In this document: one piece after another, positions 34,023 through 42,871 of the stretch | Layout: every line of letters begins with the position of its first letter | How positions within the stretch are numbered: the first letter of the stretch is position 1 | Assembly: GCF_004917065.1 (NCBI RefSeq) | Contig: NZ_SSYA01000002.1 | Coordinates: 907,897 to 971,896 of the forward strand | Direction: 5' to 3' | DNA length: 64,000 nucleotides | DNA from: Geomonas ferrireducens | GTDB taxonomy: Bacteria; Desulfobacterota; Desulfuromonadia; Geobacterales; Geobacteraceae | Position numbers and translations under genes: made by a program | The notes under the pieces: generated by a model | What the model was told of the DNA's origin: nothing | Databases searched by the model: none | The model's input: only the letters and a program-made list of their open reading frames with translations

Positions 34023-35357
34023 CTAACCCCGGACCTGCACGGTGTTCTCTATGGTCCCCACATGGCGGTCTGTGAACAGCGAGAAAGCAGCGGCAAGCAG
34101 CATGATGTGAACGGGGAGCATTGTCCTGTCGCCGGTTGGGAGATGGAAGGACATCAGATCGAAAGGGGTCGCAAGGTATATCGCCACGATCCCGCAGAAA
34201 TAGATCAGTGCGGAAAGCATGCAAAACGGCCCTCCACACCCCAGGTGCTCCTTTTTAGCAACCTTGTAAACCAGGGCGAGGAGGAAGATACCGAGACTCA
34301 GGTTGACGTTGTCTGTGACGTAAAGGTGTTTCAAAATAACCGGAAGTGCACCGTTCGACAAGCGGTGCTGAGCGGTCACCAACGATCCCAGGCCGAGTTG
34401 GAGATCGTTCTTCAGATGGAAAAGATGCTTTTGCTTTTCCCAAAGTATCCATCCCGACGCTATGACAAATAGAATCGAACTGCCCTCCCACCATCTCATC
34501 ATGCCGGGGGGTGAGAGCCGTCCCCTTTTCAGGAGCAGAAAACAGCAGACTAAGACTGTCACAACCAGTACATAAAGCATCCCCTCGTTTTTCAAGCCCA
34601 GTACGATCCCGGCAGCGAGGACGCCCGAAATGAGGTCAAGCCGGCCCCAACGGTCAAGCCATCGCCCGAGAAAGAAACAGCCGAAACCGGCGTAAAGGGC
34701 TACATATCCGTCCATATAGCCATTGGTGAGCCACGGTCCCAGGAATAACAGCGGAAGGGAGATGAAGATCACGTGCCACCACTTCCCGCCTAGAATAGAC
34801 AGGAACAACAGCATGGCCGGCAAAAGAAGCGCGACAAGGCCCATCTTGGGGAGATATTCGTTCCAGTACCCGGCAACCGAAGCGATCTGGGCAGCGAGAA
34901 TGGGGAAAAGCAGGGGGTAGTCCGTGTGGGAAAAGGCGATGGACGGGAGGGTCCAGTCTCCTCCCGCTTCCACTGAACGGTTGTAGAAGATCATCTTCGC
35001 GTGGAAGAACCAGATGGACCTGGCGTCCCACCCCGAGACAGGATCGCATACGACAAGATAGCAACAGCCGAGATAGAGTGCCAAGGTCGGGACCAGCCAA
35101 CGGACGGCAACCATAGGCACCCCGCTTTTTTTAAAGGCAAGGGCGAGCAAGGCGGCAACGGAAAGAAAGCAGCCCGCCATGGTTGCTGATTTAAGGTCTG
35201 ACAGCAGCAGGACGAGGAAATGATTTATCAAAACTCCGAACATCAGCGCCGTGGCAAGTTTTTGCTGGGCGGAACCGTCCGAAGAAGAGGCATCCGTCTC
35301 CCCCCCCCTACATATGAGAAAGAGTGATGCACCGAGTCCGAGCAGGTATGGAAGCAT
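34023..35357 (-). CDS. Polytopic membrane protein, glycosyltransferase GT-C-like
   Basis: About 444 aa if started at 35357, 4 nt after the preceding stop; an ATG at 35462 lies about 100 nt inside the previous gene and is less likely. There are about 10-12 hydrophobic helices. A short loop VCDPVSGWDARSIWFFHAK after the early helices resembles the acidic first periplasmic loop of GT39/GT83-type lipid-linked sugar transferases (D/E motif), followed by SHTDYPLLFPIL. A transferase using a polyprenyl-phosphate sugar is plausible, and the GT2 gene just upstream could make that donor. No catalytic proof. It is the last gene of the glycan cluster. Confidence 0.65.
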   Translation of the reverse strand: MLPYLLGLGASLFLICRGGETDASSSDGSAQQKLATALMFGVLINHFLVLLLSDLKSATMAGCFLSVAALLALAFKKSGVPMVAVRWLVPTLALYLGCCYLVVCDPVSGWDARSIWFFHAKMIFYNRSVEAGGDWTLPSIAFSHTDYPLLFPILAAQIASVAGYWNEYLPKMGLVALLLPAMLLFLSILGGKWWHVIFISLPLLFLGPWLTNGYMDGYVALYAGFGCFFLGRWLDRWGRLDLISGVLAAGIVLGLKNEGMLYVLVVTVLVCCFLLLKRGRLSPPGMMRWWEGSSILFVIASGWILWEKQKHLFHLKNDLQLGLGSLVTAQHRLSNGALPVILKHLYVTDNVNLSLGIFLLALVYKVAKKEHLGCGGPFCMLSALIYFCGIVAIYLATPFDLMSFHLPTGDRTMLPVHIMLLAAAFSLFTDRHVGTIENTVQVRG

Positions 35358-35361
35358 GAGG

Positions 35362-35772
35362 CTAACGGCAGCTGGCAATGCGAATCCTTTTCGTTTCCTT
35401 CTGTGATACACAGCCGGCCGGTAGAGGTTCTGCGAGAGATGAAACGTAAAGTTCACCGTCATCCGTGACCACCGCCGGGTAAATGCTTTCGGTGATGGGT
35501 TGTGCGAGGAACCTGTTATCGGAAAGGGGCTTTGACAAAGTGATGGATTTCGCCCCGCTTCGCCTCACCCAATCCAACACGGAGAGAGCTTCAGGCGGCA
35601 ACACCTCCGTCTCACCGCAACGGGGCGTGGAAAGGTTATGCAGCACCTGCCCTACACCCGCCGACCTATAGCTGACGGTGAAACACAAAGCTGCGATGAG
35701 AAGCGCGCCAAGCCGGCTTGTTCGGAAAAAGGCACCGTATTTCATGTGCACCTGCAACGGCCTTCGCCGCAT
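35362..35772 (-). CDS. Small membrane-anchored protein, unknown
   Basis: About 136 aa from the ATG at 35772, 10 nt after the GT2 stop; a second ATG at 35745 has an AGGTG site and would give 127 aa. A basic N-terminus leads into one hydrophobic helix (LGALLIAALCFTVSY), so a periplasmic domain of about 90 residues with two cysteines is likely. It includes PPEALSVLDWVRRSGAKSI and YPAVVTDDGELYVS. No family recognised. It sits between a polyprenyl-phosphate GT2 and a GT-C-like protein and may assist them. Confidence 0.55.
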   Translation of the reverse strand: MRRRPLQVHMKYGAFFRTSRLGALLIAALCFTVSYRSAGVGQVLHNLSTPRCGETEVLPPEALSVLDWVRRSGAKSITLSKPLSDNRFLAQPITESIYPAVVTDDGELYVSSLAEPLPAGCVSQKETKRIRIASCR

Positions 35773-35782
35773 GAATGTGACA

Positions 35783-36466
35783 TCATCTGAAAAGGTTGTA
35801 TTTAAGAATGCATCTGAGGGCGGAAAAACCGTCCTTCCATCCGATTTTCTTCCCTTCGTGGTAAGTTCTCCCTGAGTAGGAGATGCCGGTTTCATAGATC
35901 CGGATGCCCAGTTTGGAGAGCTTTGCCGTTATCTCGGGCTCGAACCCGAAGCGGCTTTCCTCAATGACAACCTGGTCGAGAACCTCTTTTCTGAAGGCCT
36001 TGTAGCAGGTCTCCATATCGGTAAGGTTGAGATTGGTCAGCATGTTGGAAAGGAGGGTCAGGAATGAGTTGCCCACCATGTGCCAAAAATACAGCACCCG
36101 GCGGTAGTCTCCGGACACGAAGCGTGAGCCGTACACGACGTCGGCCTTCCCATCGAGTATGGGGAGTATCAGTTTCGGATACTGCGCAGGATCGTATTCG
36201 AGGTCCGCGTCCTGAACTATGACGATGTCCCCTGTGGCATGGCGAAAGCCGGTCCTTAGGGCGGCGCCTTTACCCATGTTCCGTTCGTGCAGCAGAACGC
36301 GGGTCATTTTGTCCGCCAGTCCCTGCACGATCGCCCCGGTTCCGTCCGTCGAACCGTCGTCGACCACGATGATTTCGGAAACAATGTCAATTTTCCTGAC
36401 AGCTTCGTGAATCAGCTTGATGGTGTCTTTCTCGTTGTAGACAGGTATTACTACGGACAGTCTCAT
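35783..36466 (-). CDS. GT2 glycosyltransferase, polyprenyl-phosphate mannose/glucose synthase-like (DPM1 type)
   Basis: A 227-aa GT-A protein beginning MRLSVVIPVYNEKDTIKLI (ATG at 36466; a frame to 36541 has a non-family N-terminus). Key motifs: IIVVDDGSTDGT, NMGKGAALRTGFRHATGD, and the DxD-type IVIQDADLEYDP. It has no C-terminal transmembrane helices, like bacterial DPM1 homologues. It probably transfers a sugar from a nucleotide donor to polyprenyl phosphate for use by a GT-C partner, such as the polytopic protein two genes on. The 222 nt before it (36467-36688) show nothing clear. Confidence 0.88.
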   Translation of the reverse strand: MRLSVVIPVYNEKDTIKLIHEAVRKIDIVSEIIVVDDGSTDGTGAIVQGLADKMTRVLLHERNMGKGAALRTGFRHATGDIVIVQDADLEYDPAQYPKLILPILDGKADVVYGSRFVSGDYRRVLYFWHMVGNSFLTLLSNMLTNLNLTDMETCYKAFRKEVLDQVVIEESRFGFEPEITAKLSKLGIRIYETGISYSGRTYHEGKKIGWKDGFSALRCILKYNLFR

Positions 36467-36688
36467 CCAGGCTCCAGATTGGGAATTGGGCCAAGCCAGT
36501 GCGGGAAGCCCCATACAACATGCTTTCACAGGGGGGCCCACACCATGCAGGTTAGAGAGGATAAACTACTTCGTCTGATCCGACATGTAAAGAGAAACAC
36601 ATAAGTTTCATTGGAGCCGAGCTTACACAATCCGGACCCAGCGCTCTGTTCCCCGGCATAGGGCGGCTGTCATTCTTTTTGCGAGGCA

Positions 36689-37741
36689 TCAGCGGAAGGC
36701 TCCCCCGTCCCACCATATGCGGTTGGTGAAAATCTCGCGGAAATCGCGCTGTTTGAAAAAATGCCGGTACACCTCGAGACGTGTGTACACTCCGGAAAGT
36801 CGGCTGAAAATAGAGCCGAACCGATAGGGGTAGGTCTGCTCGACCAGATGGTTGGCAAGCCTTCCCCTCTCCCAGGGCATGAACCTCTTCCTGAACAGGT
36901 AGGTGGATAGGTAGAGGTTGAAGTCGCATTGCATGTGCCAGGTGAGGACCCGTTTGCCACCCAGGTAATCTATGCCGGACCTCCGCTCGTAGGTTATCGG
37001 GCGGGAAAATTCGTTGAACGTGCCGCCGTGCAGGTAGAGCGGGTTTTCGAAAACCGCGTAAGGGGAAAGGATACCCGCCAGTTGCGACGGCCTGTCCTGC
37101 GGAATCCGGTCGGTGTGGATCAGGTGGGAGAGCAGGTCCTGGTCGCTGGAGATCACCTCACGAGAGCGCTGCCCGGCCCACTTCTCCGCGTACGAGACGG
37201 GCCATCCTTCGCGCTCCCGCCATGCGCGGGCCGAGTAGCCGTCGATGTCTGCGGCGAACAGCCTCAACTCACTTAAGTAGCGGACGAACCACTCCGGATC
37301 GCTGATGCATGTGAGGGCCGGGCACCCTTGCATCACAAAGGTCCGCCCAGCGAGCAACCGGCCGATCAGCGCCGGGTCCTCGTTGAAAATGATGTCACCA
37401 TCATAATGAATGAGCGACTCCCCCGGAAAAAGGGAGGAGATGACTGGCCACCTAAGGAAACAATTTTTCTCGTACACCCCGAATCGGTCCAGCGCGCGGA
37501 ACCGGGCGGCAGTGTCCCAGTAGACACTCCCGGCATCAATCAGCCGGTACCCGGTATCCCGCAACTCACCCTGGTAGCGGTCGTCGAGAAGCTCGTACCC
37601 GTTAAGAAAGACGAGATCGAATTCGTTGTCGAAGCCAAGTTCCAGATTCCTGCGTCCGGCAAAGAGCAGGGGCACCTGCCTCTCGAAATGTTCCGGCCCT
37701 TTCGCACACCAGCAACAGATTACCTTCCGCATTTCGTTCAT
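36689..37741 (-). CDS. Uncharacterised protein, possible GT-A-fold sugar transferase
   Basis: A 350-aa soluble protein starting in an ATGA overlap with the preceding glycosyltransferase (37738-37741). A DxD-type motif in GESLIHYDGDIIFNED near residue 115 and the following WFVRYLSELRLF, plus FDLVFLNGYELLDD, suggest a GT-A-like nucleotide-sugar fold, but the usual GT2 opening (VSVVIPxYN) is missing. Rich in Trp, Tyr and Arg. No signal peptide. I cannot place it in a named family; function is inferred from the cluster and the DxD-like site. Confidence 0.6.
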   Translation of the reverse strand: MNEMRKVICCWCAKGPEHFERQVPLLFAGRRNLELGFDNEFDLVFLNGYELLDDRYQGELRDTGYRLIDAGSVYWDTAARFRALDRFGVYEKNCFLRWPVISSLFPGESLIHYDGDIIFNEDPALIGRLLAGRTFVMQGCPALTCISDPEWFVRYLSELRLFAADIDGYSARAWREREGWPVSYAEKWAGQRSREVISSDQDLLSHLIHTDRIPQDRPSQLAGILSPYAVFENPLYLHGGTFNEFSRPITYERRSGIDYLGGKRVLTWHMQCDFNLYLSTYLFRKRFMPWERGRLANHLVEQTYPYRFGSIFSRLSGVYTRLEVYRHFFKQRDFREIFTNRIWWDGGAFR

Positions 37742-38949
37742 CCTCTCTCCGACAGAGGCAGCGTCTGGGCGGCCTTCAGCGCTGTCACCTTCTCGATGAT
37801 CTCCGCGAGCCTTGCCGCGAACTGCGACGGCCCCCAGGCTGCGGCGCGCCCTTTGCCGCGCCTGGAAAGTTCGGCGCAGAGAGAATCGTCGGTCCAGAGC
37901 CTTCTGATGCAGTCACAAAGTTCCTCAACCGACTCCGGGTCGAAAAGAAGCGCGGCGCCCCCCGCCTGCTCCGGCATCGCGTATCGATCGGACAGGGCTA
38001 CCGGGCATCCGGCAGCGAACGCCTCCAGTGGAGGGAGATTGGTCGGACCGCAGAAGGTCGGCATCACCAGTGCGCGAGCCCTGCGGTAGAGTTCCGGCAC
38101 ATCGGGGTCGGGAACATACCCAAGGAAAAGCACGTTGTCTTCAAGCCCCAGTTCGGTCACTCGTGCCACAACCCTGTCGTAGGCGTTTTTCTTGGTTCCC
38201 ACCAGGACAAGCTTGAGGTCCGGAAGCTCGCGTTTGAGCCGGGATACGCCTTCGATGAGGAGCAGGTGGTTCTTGTGCTCCCAGAACTGGGCCGGGTAAA
38301 AAAGAAACTTGGGCGGAAGCGTGTAGCGCCCGTCGAATCCCGGTGGGGGCGCAGCGCGCCAGGCGTGTGGCGGGGCGATATATGGAAGCACGTGGATTCT
38401 CTCCGGCGCCATGCCGTACGACTCGATCACCTGACGCCCTCCCAGTTCGGAATCGACCAGAACTCCCCGAGCCCAGCGGCAAATGGAGCGGTACTGAGCC
38501 TCGCGGATCTTGACCTCCCCCGGCGCACCCATCTCCGGAAAACGCGCTTCGTAACGATGCATGAGGTCGAGGATTGTGATCAAAGCAGGGACGTCGAACT
38601 CGCAGCCGCGGGTATCCTGGGACGGGAAGATCCAGAGGTCGCAGCGCTCCCTCAGGAGATCCTGCGCCATCGAATGAAAAAGAGGGTTGATCGCCCGCCA
38701 AGGACCAAGCGGCAGACCGAGCTTGTGCCAGATGAAGCCGACGCCTCGTCCGAATATCGCCTTGCGGAGCAGCAATTTCTTTACCGGGAAACTCTCGAGA
38801 TACTCCTGCCACAGGACGGAAGTGTAGGCGACGACCACCTCGTACCTGTCCGAGGGCAGCGCAACCAAAGCGTCGACTACGGCTTGACAGTACTGGAAGG
38901 TCCCCCCCCCACTCGGCTCGATGTTTAGGAAAAGGCCGATCCGTTTCAT
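37738..38949 (-). CDS. GT4-family glycosyltransferase
   Basis: A 403-aa GT-B protein. The N-terminal GEPSGGGTF-like loop (NIEPSGGGTFQYCQAV) and the C-terminal nucleotide-sugar motif region are typical of GT4: FLFYPAQFWEHKNHLLLIEG, LVLVGTKK, LGYVPDPDVPELYRRARALV, then MPTFCGPTNLPPLEAFAAG with the E-x7-E-like catalytic pair. It is probably retaining and works on a lipid-linked glycan in the cytoplasm. Start ATG at 38949; 58 nt after the aminotransferase stop. Confidence 0.9.
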   Translation of the reverse strand: MKRIGLFLNIEPSGGGTFQYCQAVVDALVALPSDRYEVVVAYTSVLWQEYLESFPVKKLLLRKAIFGRGVGFIWHKLGLPLGPWRAINPLFHSMAQDLLRERCDLWIFPSQDTRGCEFDVPALITILDLMHRYEARFPEMGAPGEVKIREAQYRSICRWARGVLVDSELGGRQVIESYGMAPERIHVLPYIAPPHAWRAAPPPGFDGRYTLPPKFLFYPAQFWEHKNHLLLIEGVSRLKRELPDLKLVLVGTKKNAYDRVVARVTELGLEDNVLFLGYVPDPDVPELYRRARALVMPTFCGPTNLPPLEAFAAGCPVALSDRYAMPEQAGGAALLFDPESVEELCDCIRRLWTDDSLCAELSRRGKGRAAAWGPSQFAARLAEIIEKVTALKAAQTLPLSERG

Positions 38950-39007
38950 GACCTGCTCCCGTCGCCAAGGTCATCCTCGCGACAGAAGGCGCGCGCTCCG
39001 AAGAAGG

Positions 39008-40165
39008 TCATGCCGCCCCCTCTCCTACGCTCACCCCGCTTCCCTCGCCGGACATCACGGATGCAAGCGCCCCCGCCACACGTTTCATCCCGGCTTCGGT
39101 CAGACTGAGGCCGCTGGGTAAATAAAATCCGCGGCGCGCGAGCCGCTCCGCAACCGGGTGATGTTCGTCGGCGAACAGACCCATTTTGCAAAATACCGGC
39201 TGCTCGTGCATGGGCCAGAAAAAGGGGCGGGTACCGATCCCGAGCGCGCCCAGGCGTCGCATCGCCTGGGCCGCGTCAAAGGGAACGTCATCCTTGAGCA
39301 CAACGCCGTAAACCCAATAGATGCTCTCTGCGTAGTCGCGCCGCGGCTCAGGCAGCTCGAGACCGGGGACCGCGGACAGCAGTTTGCCGTAGCACTCCCC
39401 CATGTGCCTCTTGCGCTCGACAAAAGCGTCCAGGCGCTCCAGTTGGGCCACCCCCAGCGCGGCCTGCAGATTTGACATGCGGTAGTTCCAACCTAGTTCC
39501 TCGTGGACGAAACGCTTGCTTGCCTGGAAGCAGAGGTTGCGCAGACTGCGGCAGCGCCCGGCCAACTCCGGGTCGTCGCAAACCAGCATCCCCCCCTCCC
39601 CTGTCGTGACGTGCTTGTTCGGGTAGAAGCTGAAGGTGCTGACGTCGCCGAAGCTGCCGCACGGCCTGCCGCGGTAGCTTTGGCCGTGCATCTGGGCGGC
39701 ATCCTCGATCACCTTCAGACCGTGGCGGCGAGCGATTTCAAGCAGTGGATCGAGATCTGCGGGCAGGCCGTAGAGGTGCACCACCATGATCGCCTTTGTA
39801 CGCGGCGTGATACGTCTGGCCACCTGGGCCGGATCCATGTTCCAGGTAACCGGATCCGCATCGACGAGGACCGGTACCGCCCCGGCGCGTACGACGGCAG
39901 CGGCACAGGAGATGATGGTAAAGGTCGGCAGGATCACCTCGTCCCCCGGGCCCAGGCGCAGCGCGGCGACGGCGATATCGAGCGCACCGGATCCGTTGGC
40001 GACCGCAATACCGTGTGCTCGACCGACACGCTTGGAGAAGCGCTCCTCCAGCTGTTGCACGAAGGGCCCCTCCGAGGAGATCCAGCCGGTGTCGATGCAC
40101 TCCATGAGGTAACGCTTCTCGTTGCCGTCCAGAAGCGGCTCGTTTACGGGGATGAAATCATCCAT
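39008..40165 (-). CDS. DegT/DnrJ/EryC1/StrS-family sugar aminotransferase
   Basis: A 385-aa PLP enzyme. VNEPLLDGNEKRYLMECIDTG at the start, NGSGALDIAVAAL for cofactor phosphate, VIEDAAQMHG with the Asp that binds the pyridine nitrogen, and SFYPNKHVTTGEGG with the PLP lysine are all present. Members transaminate nucleotide-linked keto sugars to make amino sugars. The cupin gene overlapping its start by 8 nt may encode an acyltransferase/isomerase partner or a sugar 3,4-ketoisomerase. Product identity (for example a 4-amino-6-deoxy or perosamine-like sugar) cannot be told. Confidence 0.93.
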   Translation of the reverse strand: MDDFIPVNEPLLDGNEKRYLMECIDTGWISSEGPFVQQLEERFSKRVGRAHGIAVANGSGALDIAVAALRLGPGDEVILPTFTIISCAAAVVRAGAVPVLVDADPVTWNMDPAQVARRITPRTKAIMVVHLYGLPADLDPLLEIARRHGLKVIEDAAQMHGQSYRGRPCGSFGDVSTFSFYPNKHVTTGEGGMLVCDDPELAGRCRSLRNLCFQASKRFVHEELGWNYRMSNLQAALGVAQLERLDAFVERKRHMGECYGKLLSAVPGLELPEPRRDYAESIYWVYGVVLKDDVPFDAAQAMRRLGALGIGTRPFFWPMHEQPVFCKMGLFADEHHPVAERLARRGFYLPSGLSLTEAGMKRVAGALASVMSGEGSGVSVGEGAA

Positions 40166-40598
40166 TGTTATTCACCATCCGTACCTGTGATGCGGAGATG
40201 CCCGCAAAGCGGGTCTTATCCTCTTCACCAGCGTAGGGCCCCTGTTTCACCTCTATCATCTCCAACTCCTCAAGCGCCTCGAAACCGTGTCCGCCGCTGG
40301 CCAGCAAAATCACGTCCCCCTTTGCAAGGATGCGGCTTTCCAGGTAGTTCTGCGCGTCATCGTAGAAATCTACGCGCAACTTGCCGCTCTTGATGAAGAG
40401 AACCTCCCGTGTGTACTTAACCTCGCGCGGCACCGGTTTATGAACGTGGGCAGGGATCTCCTTCCCTGCAGGATGCCGCATGTAAGCGACCTGTTGGGAA
40501 AACTCGTTCGGTGTGAAAAAGTGGATACCGGGCGCGGTGAAGCTGTCGGGAATGATGATTGCCAACAGAGTGTCGTTGTGGGTTATTTGTTCTATCAT
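40158..40598 (-). CDS. Cupin-fold sugar-modification protein
   Basis: A 146-aa protein; the ATG at 40598 is chosen because AAGGAG lies 8 nt before it (a start at 40622 would overlap the GT2 gene with no site). Beta-rich with cupin-type motifs: MRHPAGKEIPAHVHKPVPRE (two His in the metal-like loop), then GKLRVDFYDD, and LASGGHGFEALEELEMIEVK. Comparable small cupins next to DegT enzymes act as dTDP-sugar isomerases or as WxcM-like domains. Without a full catalytic signature I call only the fold. It overlaps the aminotransferase gene by 8 nt, implying coupled expression. Confidence 0.75.
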   Translation of the reverse strand: MIEQITHNDTLLAIIIPDSFTAPGIHFFTPNEFSQQVAYMRHPAGKEIPAHVHKPVPREVKYTREVLFIKSGKLRVDFYDDAQNYLESRILAKGDVILLASGGHGFEALEELEMIEVKQGPYAGEEDKTRFAGISASQVRMVNNNG

Positions 40599-40609
40599 CG
40601 TTTGCTCCT

Positions 40610-41539
40610 TTATTTGCCGCAAAAAACGGTTTTTAAGCGGAAAAGCCGCGTGGGGCTGAGATGTAGTAGCCGGCAGAGTTGCAAAATCCTGAAATTGAAA
40701 TCCTTAGGGTGGATGCAGGAAAGATATCGGTCCGATTGACGCCAGAATCCGTAGCTAAGACAGGCGAATAACTGTCGCCTATGGTGGAAATGCCAAACGT
40801 CCTCTCCGCACGCCCTCCTGATCTCCGGCTCGAATTTGTCGATTATGTATTGATAACCGCGGATGTCCCGTTCTTTGTCCTTCGATATCGTTTCCCCGCC
40901 ATGAAGGTGGTAGATGAACAGCGGCTCCCTTAGATGAATGAAGCGACAGATACCCGCCAACCTGATCGAGGTGTCCCACTCCTGGTACGCTGGAACCATC
41001 TCGTCCAGATACCCTATCCGCTCCAGCGCACCTTTGGAGACGAGAAGCGACGGAAAACAGGGGCCGGGCCTTGAAAGGAGCAGAGAGTGGACATCATCAC
41101 CTTCCACCAACGGAAGCTCTACGGAAATGTTGTCGCCCGCCGGGTCGAGCGAAACATAGTCACCGTGAACGACGGTCAGCGGATCGAAGTCGCAAAGCCG
41201 CAGGGCCTCAATCTGTTTTTCAAGCTTTGACGGCAGCCATTCGTCATCCGAATCCTGGAAGGCTATCCACTCTCCCTTTGCCTCCCTGATGCCTCGATTT
41301 CGTGCGGCCTGTGCTCCGCTGTTTTTCTGAAGCCTTATGCAACGGACCCTTGGATCGGGATACTTCATGACCGTTTCCACCGTCGCGTCGGATGAACAAT
41401 CATCCACCACGAGCACCTCATCAGGGAGAACAGTTTGCCTGAAGATGCTGTCGAGACAGTATCCTATGGTGCCTGCTCTGTTATATGCGGGTATCACAAC
41501 AGAGACAGAAGGAGCGGCTAAATATTCAGAAGTATCCAT
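40610..41539 (-). CDS. GT2-family glycosyltransferase
   Basis: A 309-aa GT-A protein: VSVVIPAYNRAGTIGYCLDS, VLVVDDCSSDATVE, QKNSGAQAARNRGIREAKGE and the DxD-like WIAFQDSDDEW. A family-like EWDTSIRLA follows at about residue 190. The C-terminus (about 90 residues) is helical and basic with several His/Trp, typical of membrane-associated O-antigen transferases. No transmembrane helix is evident. Acts on a lipid-linked sugar in the cytoplasm; donor and linkage unknown. Confidence 0.9.
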   Translation of the reverse strand: MDTSEYLAAPSVSVVIPAYNRAGTIGYCLDSIFRQTVLPDEVLVVDDCSSDATVETVMKYPDPRVRCIRLQKNSGAQAARNRGIREAKGEWIAFQDSDDEWLPSKLEKQIEALRLCDFDPLTVVHGDYVSLDPAGDNISVELPLVEGDDVHSLLLSRPGPCFPSLLVSKGALERIGYLDEMVPAYQEWDTSIRLAGICRFIHLREPLFIYHLHGGETISKDKERDIRGYQYIIDKFEPEIRRACGEDVWHFHHRRQLFACLSYGFWRQSDRYLSCIHPKDFNFRILQLCRLLHLSPTRLFRLKTVFCGK

Positions 41540-41604
41540 GGCGGCTCAACGCAATTCGCTCAAAAGTACACACTTTACCATCTGCTGCCTGTAATCCTGT
41601 CGGG

Positions 41605-42762
41605 TCATACTTCGCCTTTAAAGAAAGCAGCGAGGTGCTTTCCGATCCTCGAAGCGGCGGCGCCGTCCCCGTATGGGCTGTGGGCGAAGGACATGGAACG
41701 GTAGGCAGTGCTGTCATGAAGCAGTTCGGTCGCTTCCTTCACGAGCGCCGCCCCGTCGGTCCCCACCAGTCTTACGGTACCTGCCGCTACCGCTTCCGTA
41801 CGTTCGGTACGTTCCCTCATCACCAGCACAGGCTTGCCCAGCAAAGGCGCTTCTTCCTGAACACCTCCAGAGTCGGTAATGACCAGGAAGGATCGGTTCA
41901 TCAGGTAGACGAAAGTCGAGTAATTCACAGGAGGTATCAGATGAACGTTTCCTGAAGGGGTCGATCCGAGGATGCGCCTTACCGGTTCCTGCACCTCAGG
42001 GTTCAGGTGCACGGGGTAGAGGATTTCGATGTCGGGGTTGTCTGATGCGAGTTTGGCCAACGCTCGGCAGATCCGCTCGAAACCGGCACCGAAATTCTCC
42101 CTGCGGTGGCCTGTAACCAGTATCAGCTTTTTCGCGGGGTCCAAAAAGAAGAATTCTTCGGCCAGTTTACGCTGCAACAACTGGTCGCTTTCGATCATGT
42201 GGCGCACCCAACAAAGCGCGTCCACCACCGTGTTCCCGGTAACGAAGATGGCGGCGTCATTGATCCCTTCCCTGAGCAGATTTTGCCTGGCTGCCTCCGT
42301 CGGCGCGAAGTGCAGGTCGGCGAGGGCGGTTGTCAGGCGACGGTTCATTTCTTCCGGGAAAGGGGCGAACTTGTCGTGCGTCCTGAGCCCCGCTTCCACG
42401 TGCCCGACCCGTATCCGGAAGTAGTGAGCCGACAGCGAGGCCGCCATGGTGGTCGTGGTGTCACCATGCACCAAAACCAGATCGGGCTGCTCTTTCTCGA
42501 GAACACCTTTCAACTGCCGCATCACCTCGCAGGTCACGTCAAAAAGATCCTGCCCCGGACGCATGACGCGGAGGTCGTAATCAGGCCGGATGCCGAAGAG
42601 GTCGAGCACCTGGTCCAGCAGTTCGCGGTGCTGTCCGGTGACACAGACCAGGCTCTGAAAGCTCGCGGGATGCATTTCCAGCTCTCTGACCACCGGGGCC
42701 ATCTTGATCGCCTCAGGGCGGGTACCGAACACCGTTAGCACTTTTAGCATCTGCACTTCCAT
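41605..42762 (-). CDS. wecB: UDP-N-acetylglucosamine 2-epimerase (non-hydrolysing)
   Basis: A 385-aa protein with the WecB signature: [79 protein letters not shown], and [10 protein letters not shown]. It interconverts UDP-GlcNAc and UDP-ManNAc, a precursor for ManNAc-containing O-antigens. AGGAG lies 7 nt before the ATG at 42762. No wecC partner (UDP-ManNAc dehydrogenase) is visible in the window, so ManNAc itself may be the incorporated sugar, or wecC lies elsewhere. Confidence 0.95.
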   Translation of the reverse strand: MEVQMLKVLTVFGTRPEAIKMAPVVRELEMHPASFQSLVCVTGQHRELLDQVLDLFGIRPDYDLRVMRPGQDLFDVTCEVMRQLKGVLEKEQPDLVLVHGDTTTTMAASLSAHYFRIRVGHVEAGLRTHDKFAPFPEEMNRRLTTALADLHFAPTEAARQNLLREGINDAAIFVTGNTVVDALCWVRHMIESDQLLQRKLAEEFFFLDPAKKLILVTGHRRENFGAGFERICRALAKLASDNPDIEILYPVHLNPEVQEPVRRILGSTPSGNVHLIPPVNYSTFVYLMNRSFLVITDSGGVQEEAPLLGKPVLVMRERTERTEAVAAGTVRLVGTDGAALVKEATELLHDSTAYRSMSFAHSPYGDGAAASRIGKHLAAFFKGEV

Positions 42763-42871
42763 TTAGCGGCTCCTGCTGCATGCGGACCGCAGTCGCCAAG
42801 ACTGGTAAATCCCTGCTGCGACATCGCTCTTCGCAGAAGCCAGATCCGCATAAGCTCGCGACGCGCAAGGG

